From Promethearchaeota archaeon (GTDB lineage: Archaea; Asgardarchaeota; Lokiarchaeia; Sigyniarchaeales; SOKP01): a stretch of 58,566 bases of DNA. Under the pieces are notes generated by a model. It was not told where the DNA came from, did no database searches, and saw nothing but the letters and a program-made list of their open reading frames with translations. The stretch spans positions 1 to 58,566 of the forward strand of contig SDNY01000005.1 of NCBI GenBank assembly GCA_004524535.1. Reading direction: 5' to 3'. Below, in pieces: positions 9,467-18,038 of this stretch (position 1 is its first letter; each line of letters begins with the position of its first letter). The translations under genes and the position numbers were made by a program.

Positions 9467-9624
9467 GCCTCTGTAGCTCAGTTAGGTAGAGCGCCGACCT
9501 AAAAGTGTGCCTAAAGCACCCGGCTTTCGTATCTGGTTATCCAGTACGACCGGAAGTTAACCGGGCGGTCGCATGTTCGATCCATTTTGTGTTCGATTTC
9601 CGGAACAAGGAAAAGCCAGAGGCG
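9467..9624 (+). tRNA. tRNA-Asn(GTT) with three introns
   Basis: The 158-nt gene reduces to a 74-nt tRNA: GCCTCTG/CAGAGGC acceptor, D arm GCTC...GAGC, anticodon arm CCCGG-CTGTTAA-CCGGG, T arm GCATG-TTCGATC-CATGC, discriminator G. Introns: about 9492-9516 (25 nt, between D and anticodon arms, edges uncertain by 2-3 nt); 9526-9555 (30 nt, inside the anticodon loop before GTT; CCGG/CCGG central helix, bulges CTT and AAG, inner TCGTA/TACGA); 9586-9614 (29 nt, in the 3' strand of the T stem; weaker BHB with TCC/GGA and TTGT/ACAA). A Lys(TTT) reading is possible but has worse splice geometry. Confidence 0.88.
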
Positions 9625-9747
9625 CTTTTCTTTTATTTTTCCTTAAATTAAAAATACAATGAGATTATTTAAATAAAAAAAGAAATAAATTCCAAATTGA
9701 AGAAAATGAGATTTTTATAAAATATTAAAGAAAGATTGGTTGTTGAT

Positions 9748-10290
9748 TTATTTTTCCCCGTCTAGAGAAGCATAATAAATAAGCCATTTTGCCATTGCTT
9801 GAAATGATTCATTTATGTTGATATCCTCTTTTGAAGAACAAAAGACGCATTGGTTACATTTTGCTTTTTCAGCATAATCATTTGCCATATCTAAATCAGT
9901 TTCATGATTAGGCAAATCCCATTTCATTCCCATAAGGATAATTGGGATAAAACCTGCTTTTTTGCGGATTATCTTCAACCATTCAGGAATTTGACGAAAT
10001 GTATCATAATCACTAATGTCAAAACAAATAAATGCACCACTGGCTCCTTTACAATAATCAGGTAATAACTCACGAAATCTACGTTCTCCAGCAAAGTCCC
10101 AGAGTTGCATTTTAATAGATTCTCCCGTATCAAGAGTTTCAGATTTAGTGTGAAAAGCTGCGCCAATTGTCATTTTATATCCTTCTTCAAATTTTCCCGT
10201 ACAATAACGATTTACCATCGCAGTTTTACCTACACCACCAGCACCAGCAACGACTACTTTAAAAATCCAGGAGCTTGCCATAAAAGTCAT
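9748..10290 (-). CDS. Ras-superfamily small GTPase
   Basis: 180 residues with G1 GAGGVGKT (about residues 16-23), switch I region with T (MTIGAAF), G3 WDFAGE (about 64-69) and G5-like CSSKE (about 150-154). The G4 position reads MKWD instead of NKxD, so nucleotide specificity may be altered. There is no C-terminal prenylation motif. It resembles Rab/Arf-like GTPases that are expanded in Asgard genomes. The likely start could also be the Met at residue 4. A roadblock protein lies nearby on the same strand beyond the tRNA cluster. Confidence 0.9.
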   Translation of the reverse strand: MTFMASSWIFKVVVAGAGGVGKTAMVNRYCTGKFEEGYKMTIGAAFHTKSETLDTGESIKMQLWDFAGERRFRELLPDYCKGASGAFICFDISDYDTFRQIPEWLKIIRKKAGFIPIILMGMKWDLPNHETDLDMANDYAEKAKCNQCVFCSSKEDININESFQAMAKWLIYYASLDGEK

Positions 10291-10564
10291 CTTTTAATTT
10301 ATAAATAAACTAAATTCTTAAATATAAAATATTAAATTTTTTTTTTATAATAATTCATTGTTGAAAGTTTTTAAATAATCTATTAAAGCATTTTTTAATT
10401 AAAAAATCTATTAATTTAAAATTCATTTTTCTCTCAATTAATAAAAATTGCACTCAGAGTGAAAGGTTTTTATAAGATTTTATTATATTATTTTTTATTA
10501 TTGAATTTTAAAATTAAGTACTAAAATTTAAAAATTATTAAAAGAAAGGTTGTGAAAAGAGACA

Positions 10565-10882
10565 ATCAAAGACGAAGACATTTGTCCAATATGTAGTTTT
10601 CCAAAAGAATTATGTATCTGTGATGGCTTAAGTGCAGACGAACAACAAATAATCATCTCTAATGATAAACGCAAATGGGGTCGTGTTGTTACTGTTATTA
10701 CGTTTCAAGGAAATTTTGATGCTAATTTAAAGGATATATTAACAAAAGCTAAGAAAAAATGTGCTTCTGGTGGTACAGTTAGAGGGAATGAACTAGAATT
10801 GCAAGGAGATCATCGTTTTAAAATAAAAAAATTTTTAATTGACTTAGGATTCTCTGAAGAAAATATCTTGATTCAAGAATAA
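10565..10882 (+). CDS. translation initiation factor aIF1 (SUI1/eIF1), apparent ATC start
   Basis: The frame encodes DEDICPICSFPKELCICDG (zinc-binding CxxC...CxC), then the SUI1 domain with KRKWGRVVTVITFQG, KKKCASGGTV and the C-terminal LGFSEENILIQE, about 105 residues. aIF1 binds the 30S subunit and checks start-codon pairing. No ATG, GTG or TTG is in frame: a TGA stop (10553-10555) lies just upstream, and the only in-frame candidate between it and the zinc motif is ATC (10565) followed by KDEDIC. A GTG at 10552 is one base out of frame. The motif AAAGGTTGTGA upstream could act as a Shine-Dalgarno site. Confidence 0.85.
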   Translation: MKDEDICPICSFPKELCICDGLSADEQQIIISNDKRKWGRVVTVITFQGNFDANLKDILTKAKKKCASGGTVRGNELELQGDHRFKIKKFLIDLGFSEENILIQE

Positions 10883-11003
10883 TAAGGAAAATTGGAAAAT
10901 CTATAAGCTAATTTATTGATAATTATTTTAAATCCTAAAATAATGTCATTAGATTTAGAGAATTAATTAATAATAAATATATCAAGTTATATAATCGAAT
11001 TCT

Positions 11004-11435
11004 ATGAGTTTAACAGTTTATAAAGTAATTTTTAAAGGTAGTAATGAAATCAAGGAAAAAAATCTAACTTTAACTTTCAAAAGTGTATTCTATGAAGACC
11101 CCATAAAAATTCCTGCTAAATATATATTAGGTTTAAAAAAATTAAGTGAAATAAACAAAAATATAGTTATTATTAAAAATATTGATGAAGTCACTCAATT
11201 TGGCAAAGATATTTCCTTAATTTCTTATAATTATTATTTTATCCTCCTTTTTCAATTAAAAAATAAAAAAACAGGATTTTTAATAGGAAATATGAAAAAG
11301 ATGGGAAATATTCTTATTGGAATTTGGCCCTTTAATAGGGAACAAACTCAGATTTCTAAAGAAAAGATATATGAAAAACTAGACAATATAATAAACAAGG
11401 CTCATGAATATAGTAAGATTTGTTTAATTAATTAA
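11004..11435 (+). CDS. protein of unknown function, 143 residues
   Basis: Not recognised. The sequence begins MSLTVYKVIFKGSNEIKEKN and alternates strands and charged turns, without membrane segments or Cys motifs. A central segment (about residues 68-92) is hydrophobic but probably buried strand. It is convergent with the PfkB gene, with a 1-nt gap. The continuous frame with an ATG and Lys/Ile-rich codon use matching neighbours suggests a real gene. Confidence 0.6.
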   Translation: MSLTVYKVIFKGSNEIKEKNLTLTFKSVFYEDPIKIPAKYILGLKKLSEINKNIVIIKNIDEVTQFGKDISLISYNYYFILLFQLKNKKTGFLIGNMKKMGNILIGIWPFNREQTQISKEKIYEKLDNIINKAHEYSKICLIN

Positions 11436-11436
11436 C

Positions 11437-12372
11437 TTAAAAAAGAGGATCATTATTATCTTTTAGAAATTGGATTAAATCTTTTTCATTTGGCATTCCA
11501 GTTCTAGCACCTAATTTCTGAATTTTTAATGATGCTGCGGCATTAGCATATCTACAAGATTTCTCTAAATCCCACCCCTTAGTCCAGTAACCTATCGAAA
11601 AAGCACCATTAAAAGTATCACCTGCTCCAGTTGTATCAACGATTTTTTCAACTTTATAAGTTGATATTAACTTTTGAAACTTTTTAGTGGTTATTAAAGC
11701 TCCTTGACTTCCCATCGTTATTATTACTAACGGAATTCCTTTATTAATTAATATTTTAGCAGCCTGTTCAGGAGTTTTACTATTTGTAATCGATTTGGCA
11801 CCCTCTTTATTTGGAATTAATATATCTGCCTTTAAAAGGATGCTTTTTAAATTATTCCATCCTTTCTGAGCAATTTGTGATTCCAAATCAATACTAACTT
11901 TCACATCATTTTCATTTGCGATATCTATCGCTTTTTTTGTTACATCTGGATGAATAACTGTAGTATGTAGTAATTTTGAATTTGCAATGTATTCTAAATT
12001 CAAATCATCAATTTCAATCTTAGTAGTTTTCATATGAGGTGATTGTATTATAGTCTTCTCCCCTTTTGCCACAAATATAAAATTTACAGGGGTTTTCTTT
12101 CCTTTCTTTTTAAAAGTTAAACTTGTGTCAACATTTTCTTCTTCAAAATCTTTAATTAAGAAATCTCCATAAGAATCGTCACCGACAGCTCCAATAAAAC
12201 CACAAGAGCCTCCTAAACGACCAATAGCAACTAAATAATTTGCAGTAACACCACCTGGAAAATAATTTTCACTTAATGCATCAATCTTCTCGTCTGGCTT
12301 AGGAAAATGTGGAATTTCAGCAACCCAATCTACAACTACCTCTCCTAACCCTACAATATCTATTTTTTGCAT
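11437..12372 (-). CDS. PfkB-family carbohydrate/nucleoside kinase
   Basis: 311 residues of the ribokinase fold. The N-terminal signature FPGGVTANYLVAIGRLGG (about residues 37-54) and the C-terminal anion hole/catalytic motif DTTGAGDTFNGAF (about 246-258, catalytic Asp) are intact. It phosphorylates a sugar, nucleoside or similar hydroxyl using ATP. The substrate cannot be assigned from sequence. It is co-directional with the RPA gene upstream (80-nt gap), with no clear functional link. Confidence 0.88.
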   Translation of the reverse strand: MQKIDIVGLGEVVVDWVAEIPHFPKPDEKIDALSENYFPGGVTANYLVAIGRLGGSCGFIGAVGDDSYGDFLIKDFEEENVDTSLTFKKKGKKTPVNFIFVAKGEKTIIQSPHMKTTKIEIDDLNLEYIANSKLLHTTVIHPDVTKKAIDIANENDVKVSIDLESQIAQKGWNNLKSILLKADILIPNKEGAKSITNSKTPEQAAKILINKGIPLVIITMGSQGALITTKKFQKLISTYKVEKIVDTTGAGDTFNGAFSIGYWTKGWDLEKSCRYANAAASLKIQKLGARTGMPNEKDLIQFLKDNNDPLF

Positions 12373-12451
12373 AAGATAAAACCAAACATTTTACTAACTA
12401 GAACTATATAAGATGTCTTTATATTAAAAACTAGGTTATAAATTAAAAAAA

Positions 12452-14182
12452 TTAGGTTTCTATTTCTTTCATAACTCTGTCTAGTTCTTCATTAATATTT
12501 AAACCCTTAAAATCATACACTGACATTTCATATGAATTTGAAAAATCACTAAATTTAGCTCGCCCTCTTATTATAATATCTTTTCCTAAATACTCATTGG
12601 ATTTATTTTTCAAAAACTTCTCAAAATCCGGTGTTTCTTTAAGTTTTTTTATAAGTTCTGTCTCTTCTCCTAAAAATTTTTCACCAACATTCCGTCCAAA
12701 GACTGCTTTTATTGTTGAACTCCCATCGTCAATAAAGATGTTAAATATTAATCGGCTCTCAATATCCCCTCTCGTATCACAAATGCAATTGTCAACTTTT
12801 CTGTTGCAGTTAGAACAAGCTTCGTAAACAATGATATTATTAATTTCTTTAGCAATATAACCTTTTATCTCAAATATTCCAGCAGAGTTTATTGAATCTA
12901 TTTTTGTATAATTTCCTATAAAATTAGAGGCCCTTTCTTTCTTCTGTGGTTCGATATCTTTTAATTTATCTATTTTTATATCTACGATTTCAATACTTGA
13001 ATCATTTATGAATGAAATTTCATTCCTGCCTGAAAAATTGCTATATTTAACCATGACATTTTTCAACAAAATACCCATGCCTACTTTCAGAGTTTCTGAA
13101 AACTCCTCTGCTTTTTCATTCCAAAGAGTACCTCTTATACCATCTGAATCGTCACTCACTACAAATCCTAATAAAGACGCCTCATCTCCTGATTTTAACG
13201 ATACTTTCCTTAGGTTATCAACTGAAGAAATTATACCTTGTAACGAGACAATACCCGTTGATTTTTGAAGACTTTCAATTTTCTCAACTAAATCACTTTT
13301 GATTTGTAACTTTTTATCTTTTTTAGTAATAGCAGTATAATTATTTGCATGTAATTGAATTGTCTTAGAATCAAGAGTGCTTAATCTAGGATTTAAGTTT
13401 GTTAATGAAATAAAATTATCAACTTCAAAATCCATTGCTTTTTCTGTGTCCTCATTCCAAAATGTTATTCGTATAGAAGATCCTGAAGAATCCAATAATA
13501 TTAACGATTTTACTTTTCCTGGAGATCCATCTTTTCTCGTAAACTCCTTAGTTGGATAAACCTGAAGAACACTCCCCTCTATAGAAACGGATTTCATATT
13601 TAAATTAATATTTTTAATAGGTATTATTTTGCTTTTTATTTTAGAATAATTTCTATAATCTATATCCTCTGGAGATAAAATAATCTTCCCCAGTCTGCCG
13701 ATGTGTATTTCTGGTTCACCTGTTCTTCCTTTTTTAGCATATCCATTTATGATTTTTACTAATTCATTTATATCAAAATTACTGTCATTGAATATCTTAA
13801 CATGCTCATCCCATAACGTTATTCGTATATCTCCTGTTTTATCATGTAATAAAAAAGACCCTACGGTACCTTTTCCTCCTTCTTTCCTTTCAAAACTGCT
13901 AACTCTGTAAATCTCTTTTATTCTTCCTACAAGAGTGATATTTTTCATATTTTCGGTTATATCTGAAATATTTATCTCAATATCTTTTAATAATTCTTTA
14001 TTCTCATCCTTGACATCCACACCTAACTCTTTTGCTATTATAAATAAAGCCCCCTCTTCAGAAATTAATCCCTTTAATTCAACCTTCTTTTCTTCTACTA
14101 AATCTTTAATCTCTTTTCTTGTTAAACCCGTTTCTTCAAAAATCTTATTGATATAGGCCTCAATTGTCATTTTTTTCGTCAA
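12452..14182 (-). CDS. replication protein A (RPA1-like), four OB folds and a zinc finger
   Basis: Single-stranded-DNA-binding protein of 576 residues. An N-terminal helical region is followed by three similar OB folds (about 75-170, 190-285, 305-400), each with the strand GDIRITLWDE or its variants SSIRITFWNE and GIRGTLWNE. A fourth OB (about 430-560) carries a CSNCNRKVDNCIC zinc site, as in archaeal RPA41 and eukaryotic RPA70. A second RPA-like subunit gene (OB plus winged helix) lies at 40.5 kb. Together they suggest a heteromeric RPA. Confidence 0.92.
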   Translation of the reverse strand: MTKKMTIEAYINKIFEETGLTRKEIKDLVEEKKVELKGLISEEGALFIIAKELGVDVKDENKELLKDIEINISDITENMKNITLVGRIKEIYRVSSFERKEGGKGTVGSFLLHDKTGDIRITLWDEHVKIFNDSNFDINELVKIINGYAKKGRTGEPEIHIGRLGKIILSPEDIDYRNYSKIKSKIIPIKNINLNMKSVSIEGSVLQVYPTKEFTRKDGSPGKVKSLILLDSSGSSIRITFWNEDTEKAMDFEVDNFISLTNLNPRLSTLDSKTIQLHANNYTAITKKDKKLQIKSDLVEKIESLQKSTGIVSLQGIISSVDNLRKVSLKSGDEASLLGFVVSDDSDGIRGTLWNEKAEEFSETLKVGMGILLKNVMVKYSNFSGRNEISFINDSSIEIVDIKIDKLKDIEPQKKERASNFIGNYTKIDSINSAGIFEIKGYIAKEINNIIVYEACSNCNRKVDNCICDTRGDIESRLIFNIFIDDGSSTIKAVFGRNVGEKFLGEETELIKKLKETPDFEKFLKNKSNEYLGKDIIIRGRAKFSDFSNSYEMSVYDFKGLNINEELDRVMKEIET

Positions 14183-14417
14183 TAAATTTATTTTAATTAT
14201 GATATTTTAAGAGTAATTTAGAAATTATAACTTAAAAATCAAATTGTTATATGTTAATTAAATTATATTCCTTTTAAAAAAAAAGAGTATTAACGATTTC
14301 TTATTTATATTTTCAAAAACAAATAAACTTACCATGCATTAGCAATTTTAATTTCATAATATTAAAATTTGTTAATTTTAATCAATCATCTATAACAAAA
14401 ATTTTTAATTTAAAATA

Positions 14418-15155
14418 ATGTCAAGTTTTAGAATCATACCAGTAATAGATATATTGGATTCTAAGGCAGTTCATGCAATAAAAGGTGAGAGAGCTAAATA
14501 TAAACCCTTAGAATCTAAATTAATAAATTCATCAGATCCAATAGAAATCATAAAACTTCTCAAACAAAAATTTAATTTCAGGGAATTTTATATAGCGGAC
14601 TTAGATGCAATTATTAAATATAGTCCCAATTTAGAAATATTATCTAAAATTTTAAAAATTCCAGAAATAGAAGTAATACTTGATCCAGGAATTAAAGATA
14701 AAGAAGATCTTTTAAAATATTCGAAATATAATATAAAAAAAATAATTTTAGGCTTGGAAACTATTAATGACTACAATATAATTAACGAAGGATTGAGAAT
14801 TTTAGGAAAATACAACTTAATTATAAGTTTAGATATGTTTAAAGGAAAAGTAATTTCAAAAATAAAAGATCTTAGAAATCAGAACCCACTAAATGTTGTA
14901 AATAAATTAAAGAGATTTGGCGTAAAAGAACTAATCCTTCTTGATTTATTTAGAGTTGGACAAAAAATAGGAGGAATCCCACAAGTCTATCTAAAAATTC
15001 TTAAAAATTTTAAAGGAGCTGTTTTAGTTGGAGGGGGAATTAAAGATTTAATGGATCTGACAAGTTATTATAACAATAAATTCTCTGGAGTTTTAATTGC
15101 TACTGCATTATATGATGGATCGATAAAATTCAATAAATTAAAAGGTATTAAATAA
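14418..15155 (+). CDS. HisA/HisF-related TIM-barrel protein
   Basis: 245 residues with the HisA-like opening IIPVIDILDSKAVHAIKGER, the catalytic-type strand FYIADLDAII and the phosphate-binding loop VLVGGGIKD (about residues 205-213). It lacks the full pattern of histidine-pathway HisA, and no his genes are nearby; it fits the archaeal HisA-related group of uncertain role. The neighbouring mfnB suggests a possible link to C1-carrier synthesis, by context only. Confidence 0.75.
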   Translation: MSSFRIIPVIDILDSKAVHAIKGERAKYKPLESKLINSSDPIEIIKLLKQKFNFREFYIADLDAIIKYSPNLEILSKILKIPEIEVILDPGIKDKEDLLKYSKYNIKKIILGLETINDYNIINEGLRILGKYNLIISLDMFKGKVISKIKDLRNQNPLNVVNKLKRFGVKELILLDLFRVGQKIGGIPQVYLKILKNFKGAVLVGGGIKDLMDLTSYYNNKFSGVLIATALYDGSIKFNKLKGIK

Positions 15156-15156
15156 T

Positions 15157-15687
15157 TTAACCGATACTAATTGCCCCAGTAGACGATATATATAAAGATT
15201 TATTACAAATTGGACATGAATGCTTCATATTAATCCAATCTATTAAATGGTCACGATGTGCTTTTGCTTGACAAATGGGACACCCAGTTATATCATCAAA
15301 AATTTCTATATCTCTCGAACACACTGCGCACTTAGCCGTTGATACAGTAGATACAGCAATAATTTCTTTTTTAGTATCTAATATTACTGATCCTGTATTC
15401 TCGGCAGTTGGATTAATTTGTTTTAACTCAGATCCTGTATCTACACAAAATAAAGTCCCTTCAGTGCCATCTTTTTTATTTCCAATCCATACAATTTTTC
15501 CTCTAAAATAAGGCGATCCCGTTTTTTGTAGAATCAGAGTTAATCTTCTATTTTCCATAACATATGTTTGTATTACTTTGGTATATTTCAAACCATCTAT
15601 TTTTTCTGTCAGTTCTTTTATAACTTCTGAAGGGTCTTTAAAAACTGCTTCTGTAATAGGAAATTTTGTAATCTCTTTAGGTGACAT
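15157..15687 (-). CDS. RING-like zinc-binding protein
   Basis: 176 residues. The N-terminal ~110 residues form an unrecognised strand-rich domain. The C-terminal ~50 residues hold CAVC, then CPIC-x4-H-x2-HLIDW and a final CPIC: eight ligands in a cross-brace-like order, with a Trp as in RING-type ubiquitin ligases. The exact order (C4-H2-C2) is not classical RING. Asgard archaea contain ubiquitin-like systems with small RING proteins, so an E3-like role is possible; no ubiquitin or E1/E2 gene is in the window. Convergent with the HisA-like gene, 1-nt gap. Confidence 0.65.
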   Translation of the reverse strand: MSPKEITKFPITEAVFKDPSEVIKELTEKIDGLKYTKVIQTYVMENRRLTLILQKTGSPYFRGKIVWIGNKKDGTEGTLFCVDTGSELKQINPTAENTGSVILDTKKEIIAVSTVSTAKCAVCSRDIEIFDDITGCPICQAKAHRDHLIDWINMKHSCPICNKSLYISSTGAISIG

Positions 15688-15816
15688 TATAATATCATAA
15701 TAAACTAAATGCTATATATATTTTTTTTATAATCTAAATTTTTTTTAAATTATGCTGTTGTTTCTAATTTCAGCTAAATAAATTTTTTAATCTCTTTATA
15801 TTAATTATGATTAGAT

Positions 15817-16548
15817 ATGCGCAATAAAATTAAACTATTGATAAGTCCAAAAAGCATAGAAGAAGCAAAGGTAGTAGTCGATTCCAAGATAGATTATATC
15901 GATTGTAAAAATCCTAATGAGGGATCACTAGGGGCAAATTTTCCATGGATTATTAAACGTATGAAAGAATTAATCCCTTCAAATAGCACTCAACTTTTAA
16001 GTGCTGCTATTGGAGATTTTCCTAATTTACCAGGTTCTGCATCATTAGCAGCTTTAGGAGCGGCAGTTTCAGGGGCCGATATAATAAAGGTGGGTTTAAA
16101 AGGTCCTAAAAATGAAGATCAAGGTATTAAATTAATGAAAAATGTCGTTAAAACCGTTAAAGGTTTTAATAAAGAAATAAAAGTTGTAGCAGCAGGATAT
16201 GCAGATCGCTCAAGAAAAAATATTTCACTAAAATATTTAGAGATTCCAACAATTGCAGCAGAATCTGGTTCTGATATTGCGATGCTTGATACATATATCA
16301 AAGATGGTAAGGGGTTATTTGATTTTTTAAGCGTGGAAGAATTAATTAAATTTAAAGAAAAAGCAAAAAAATTAGATCTTAGAGTTGCCTTGGCAGGAAG
16401 GATATTGATAAAAGATATACTAAAACTTAGACAAATATCTCCAGACATAATTGGTGTTAGAAGCCTTGTTTGCGAGGATTTTGATAGAAATAATGGAATG
16501 ATTAAAAAAGACCTTATAGAAAAATTGAAAACAGAATTATATAAATAA
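15817..16548 (+). CDS. mfnB: (5-formylfuran-3-yl)methyl phosphate synthase
   Basis: MfnB condenses two glyceraldehyde-3-phosphate molecules to the furan precursor of methanofuran. The 243-residue barrel opens with KLLISPKSIEEAKVVVDSKI, then IDCKNPNEGSLGANFPW (about residues 25-41), IIKVGLKGP and VVAAGYADR, all MfnB hallmarks with the conserved lysines. Its presence suggests that a furan-type C1 carrier is made. No Shine-Dalgarno motif is obvious, so the mRNA may be leaderless. A GNAT acetyltransferase follows 11 nt later. Confidence 0.93.
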   Translation: MRNKIKLLISPKSIEEAKVVVDSKIDYIDCKNPNEGSLGANFPWIIKRMKELIPSNSTQLLSAAIGDFPNLPGSASLAALGAAVSGADIIKVGLKGPKNEDQGIKLMKNVVKTVKGFNKEIKVVAAGYADRSRKNISLKYLEIPTIAAESGSDIAMLDTYIKDGKGLFDFLSVEELIKFKEKAKKLDLRVALAGRILIKDILKLRQISPDIIGVRSLVCEDFDRNNGMIKKDLIEKLKTELYK

Positions 16549-16559
16549 AGAATTTTAAG

Positions 16560-17069
16560 ATGAACTCGCATAAAATTGAAATTAAAATTGCCGGAAAAGA
16601 AGATTTTATCGAATTGAAATTATGTGCTATGGAATTTTTAGATTTTATTAAAGATTTTAAAAAAAAATTTTTTGATAAGAAATTTTTTATTTTAACAGCT
16701 TATTATGATTCCATTCTGGCAGGTATTTTAGTGGCTGAAGATGAAAGTAAAAAAATTGATTCAATAGAAAAAATAGTGCCGATTATGTTCTTGCGTTTGC
16801 TATTTGTAAATCCTAAATTTAGGCATAAAAACATTGGAAAATCGTTGTTGGACAATTTTATAATTATTCTAAAAAAAAAAGGAATTGCTTCCATATATGT
16901 AAAATTACCTCAAAAATATAAAAAAGGTGTTGAATTTTATCAAAAAAATAACTTTCATCAAGTAGATAAAAATCAAAATCGTATAATTTTAGAATTAAAC
17001 CTTTGGAACGATCTTGGTATAAGAGATTGCCAAATTATTGGAGACAATTTTGATAATATGCTTAGTTAG
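16560..17069 (+). CDS. GNAT-family N-acetyltransferase
   Basis: 169 residues. The acetyl-CoA binding segment is visible as LRLLFVNPKFRHKNIGKSLLDNFI (about residues 78-101), followed by a YVKLP strand and YQKNNFHQVD near the end, the usual GNAT motif B. The N-terminus is more divergent. The gene sits 11 nt after mfnB on the same strand and may be cotranscribed; the substrate is unknown. Confidence 0.82.
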   Translation: MNSHKIEIKIAGKEDFIELKLCAMEFLDFIKDFKKKFFDKKFFILTAYYDSILAGILVAEDESKKIDSIEKIVPIMFLRLLFVNPKFRHKNIGKSLLDNFIIILKKKGIASIYVKLPQKYKKGVEFYQKNNFHQVDKNQNRIILELNLWNDLGIRDCQIIGDNFDNMLS

Positions 17070-17147
17070 ATCCAGGCAAAAACCTTACTAATTATTAAAA
17101 ATAATAGAATTTAATCTATTCTATCATCTATATAAAAGGATGATAAG

Positions 17148-17957
17148 CTATTTCATAGATTTTGACTTCAATGTTGCTGATTCAATAGCTTTCATAAGTG
17201 TTGCTCTAATTTTACCTTTTTCTAACTCATGCAAAGCAGTAATAGTTGTGCCTCCAGGAGAAGTTACCATATCTTTCAATTCTCCAGGATGTTTCTTTGT
17301 CTCTAAAAGCATTTTTGCTGAACCTAAAACGGTTTGAGACGCAAGTTTTAAAGCCACATCTCTAGGTAAGCCCATTTTAACACCCCCATCTGCCAAAGCC
17401 TCAATAATGATAAAAATATATGCTGGACCGCTTCCAGATAATCCTGTTACTGCGTCAATAAGTTTTTCTTCTAATTCTACTACTAATCCTACCGAACTTA
17501 ATAACTTTTTCACGAATTCTAACTCTTCAGTACTTACATTATCATTTGGGGCTAATGCAGAAGCACCTTCACCTACTAACGCAGGTGTATTAGGCATAAC
17601 TCGAATTATTCCGAGATTTTTTTTAATATAATTTTTTATATAAGCAATAGAAATTCCAGCAGCTATAGAAATAATTGTTTTATCTTCTGTTATTACAGCT
17701 CCAATTTCTTTTAAAACTCCTTCTATTACTTGAGGTTTAACTGCGATTAATATATATTTCGAATTTTTTACTAAATCTTCATTACTTCTTGCTTTTTCTA
17801 TATTAAATTCTTTTATACTATTTTGTAGGATTCCTTCATTAATATCATAAATAATGATTTGTTCGGGTTTTAAGATTTGTGAGCTTAGTATGCCACTTAA
17901 AAGAGCATTACCCATATTACCTACACCGATAATCCCAAGCGTTCTTAAATCACTCAT
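17148..17957 (-). CDS. proC: pyrroline-5-carboxylate reductase
   Basis: Last step of proline synthesis: NAD(P)H reduction of pyrroline-5-carboxylate. Rossmann motif GIIGVGNMGNALLSG (residues 8-22), RVMPNTPALVGEGASAL, GLSGSGPAYIFIIIEALADG, and the C-terminal VTSPGGTTITALHELE are all complete. Length 269 is normal for the family. Convergent with the GNAT gene. Confidence 0.97.
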   Translation of the reverse strand: MSDLRTLGIIGVGNMGNALLSGILSSQILKPEQIIIYDINEGILQNSIKEFNIEKARSNEDLVKNSKYILIAVKPQVIEGVLKEIGAVITEDKTIISIAAGISIAYIKNYIKKNLGIIRVMPNTPALVGEGASALAPNDNVSTEELEFVKKLLSSVGLVVELEEKLIDAVTGLSGSGPAYIFIIIEALADGGVKMGLPRDVALKLASQTVLGSAKMLLETKKHPGELKDMVTSPGGTTITALHELEKGKIRATLMKAIESATLKSKSMK

Positions 17958-18038
17958 CTAATATAATCATCCAACTTTTCTTATTTTTCTTAATATGTAT
18001 AAAACCATTGCTTTTAATTAAAATTAACTAGAATTAAA

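Noticed and set aside
9467-9624. tRNA-Lys(TTT) interpretation of the triple-intron tRNA
   Set aside because: Joining at CTTT/TAA gives a Lys loop, but the central helix then has a mismatch and the bulges are irregular; the Asn junction has a perfect BHB and the acceptor/discriminator fit Asn.
10552-10580. A short intron explaining the missing aIF1 start
   Set aside because: No hairpin with BHB geometry could be found between GTG 10552 and the zinc-motif codons, and no ATG occurs in the upstream intergenic region; a non-canonical start or 1-nt shift is simpler.
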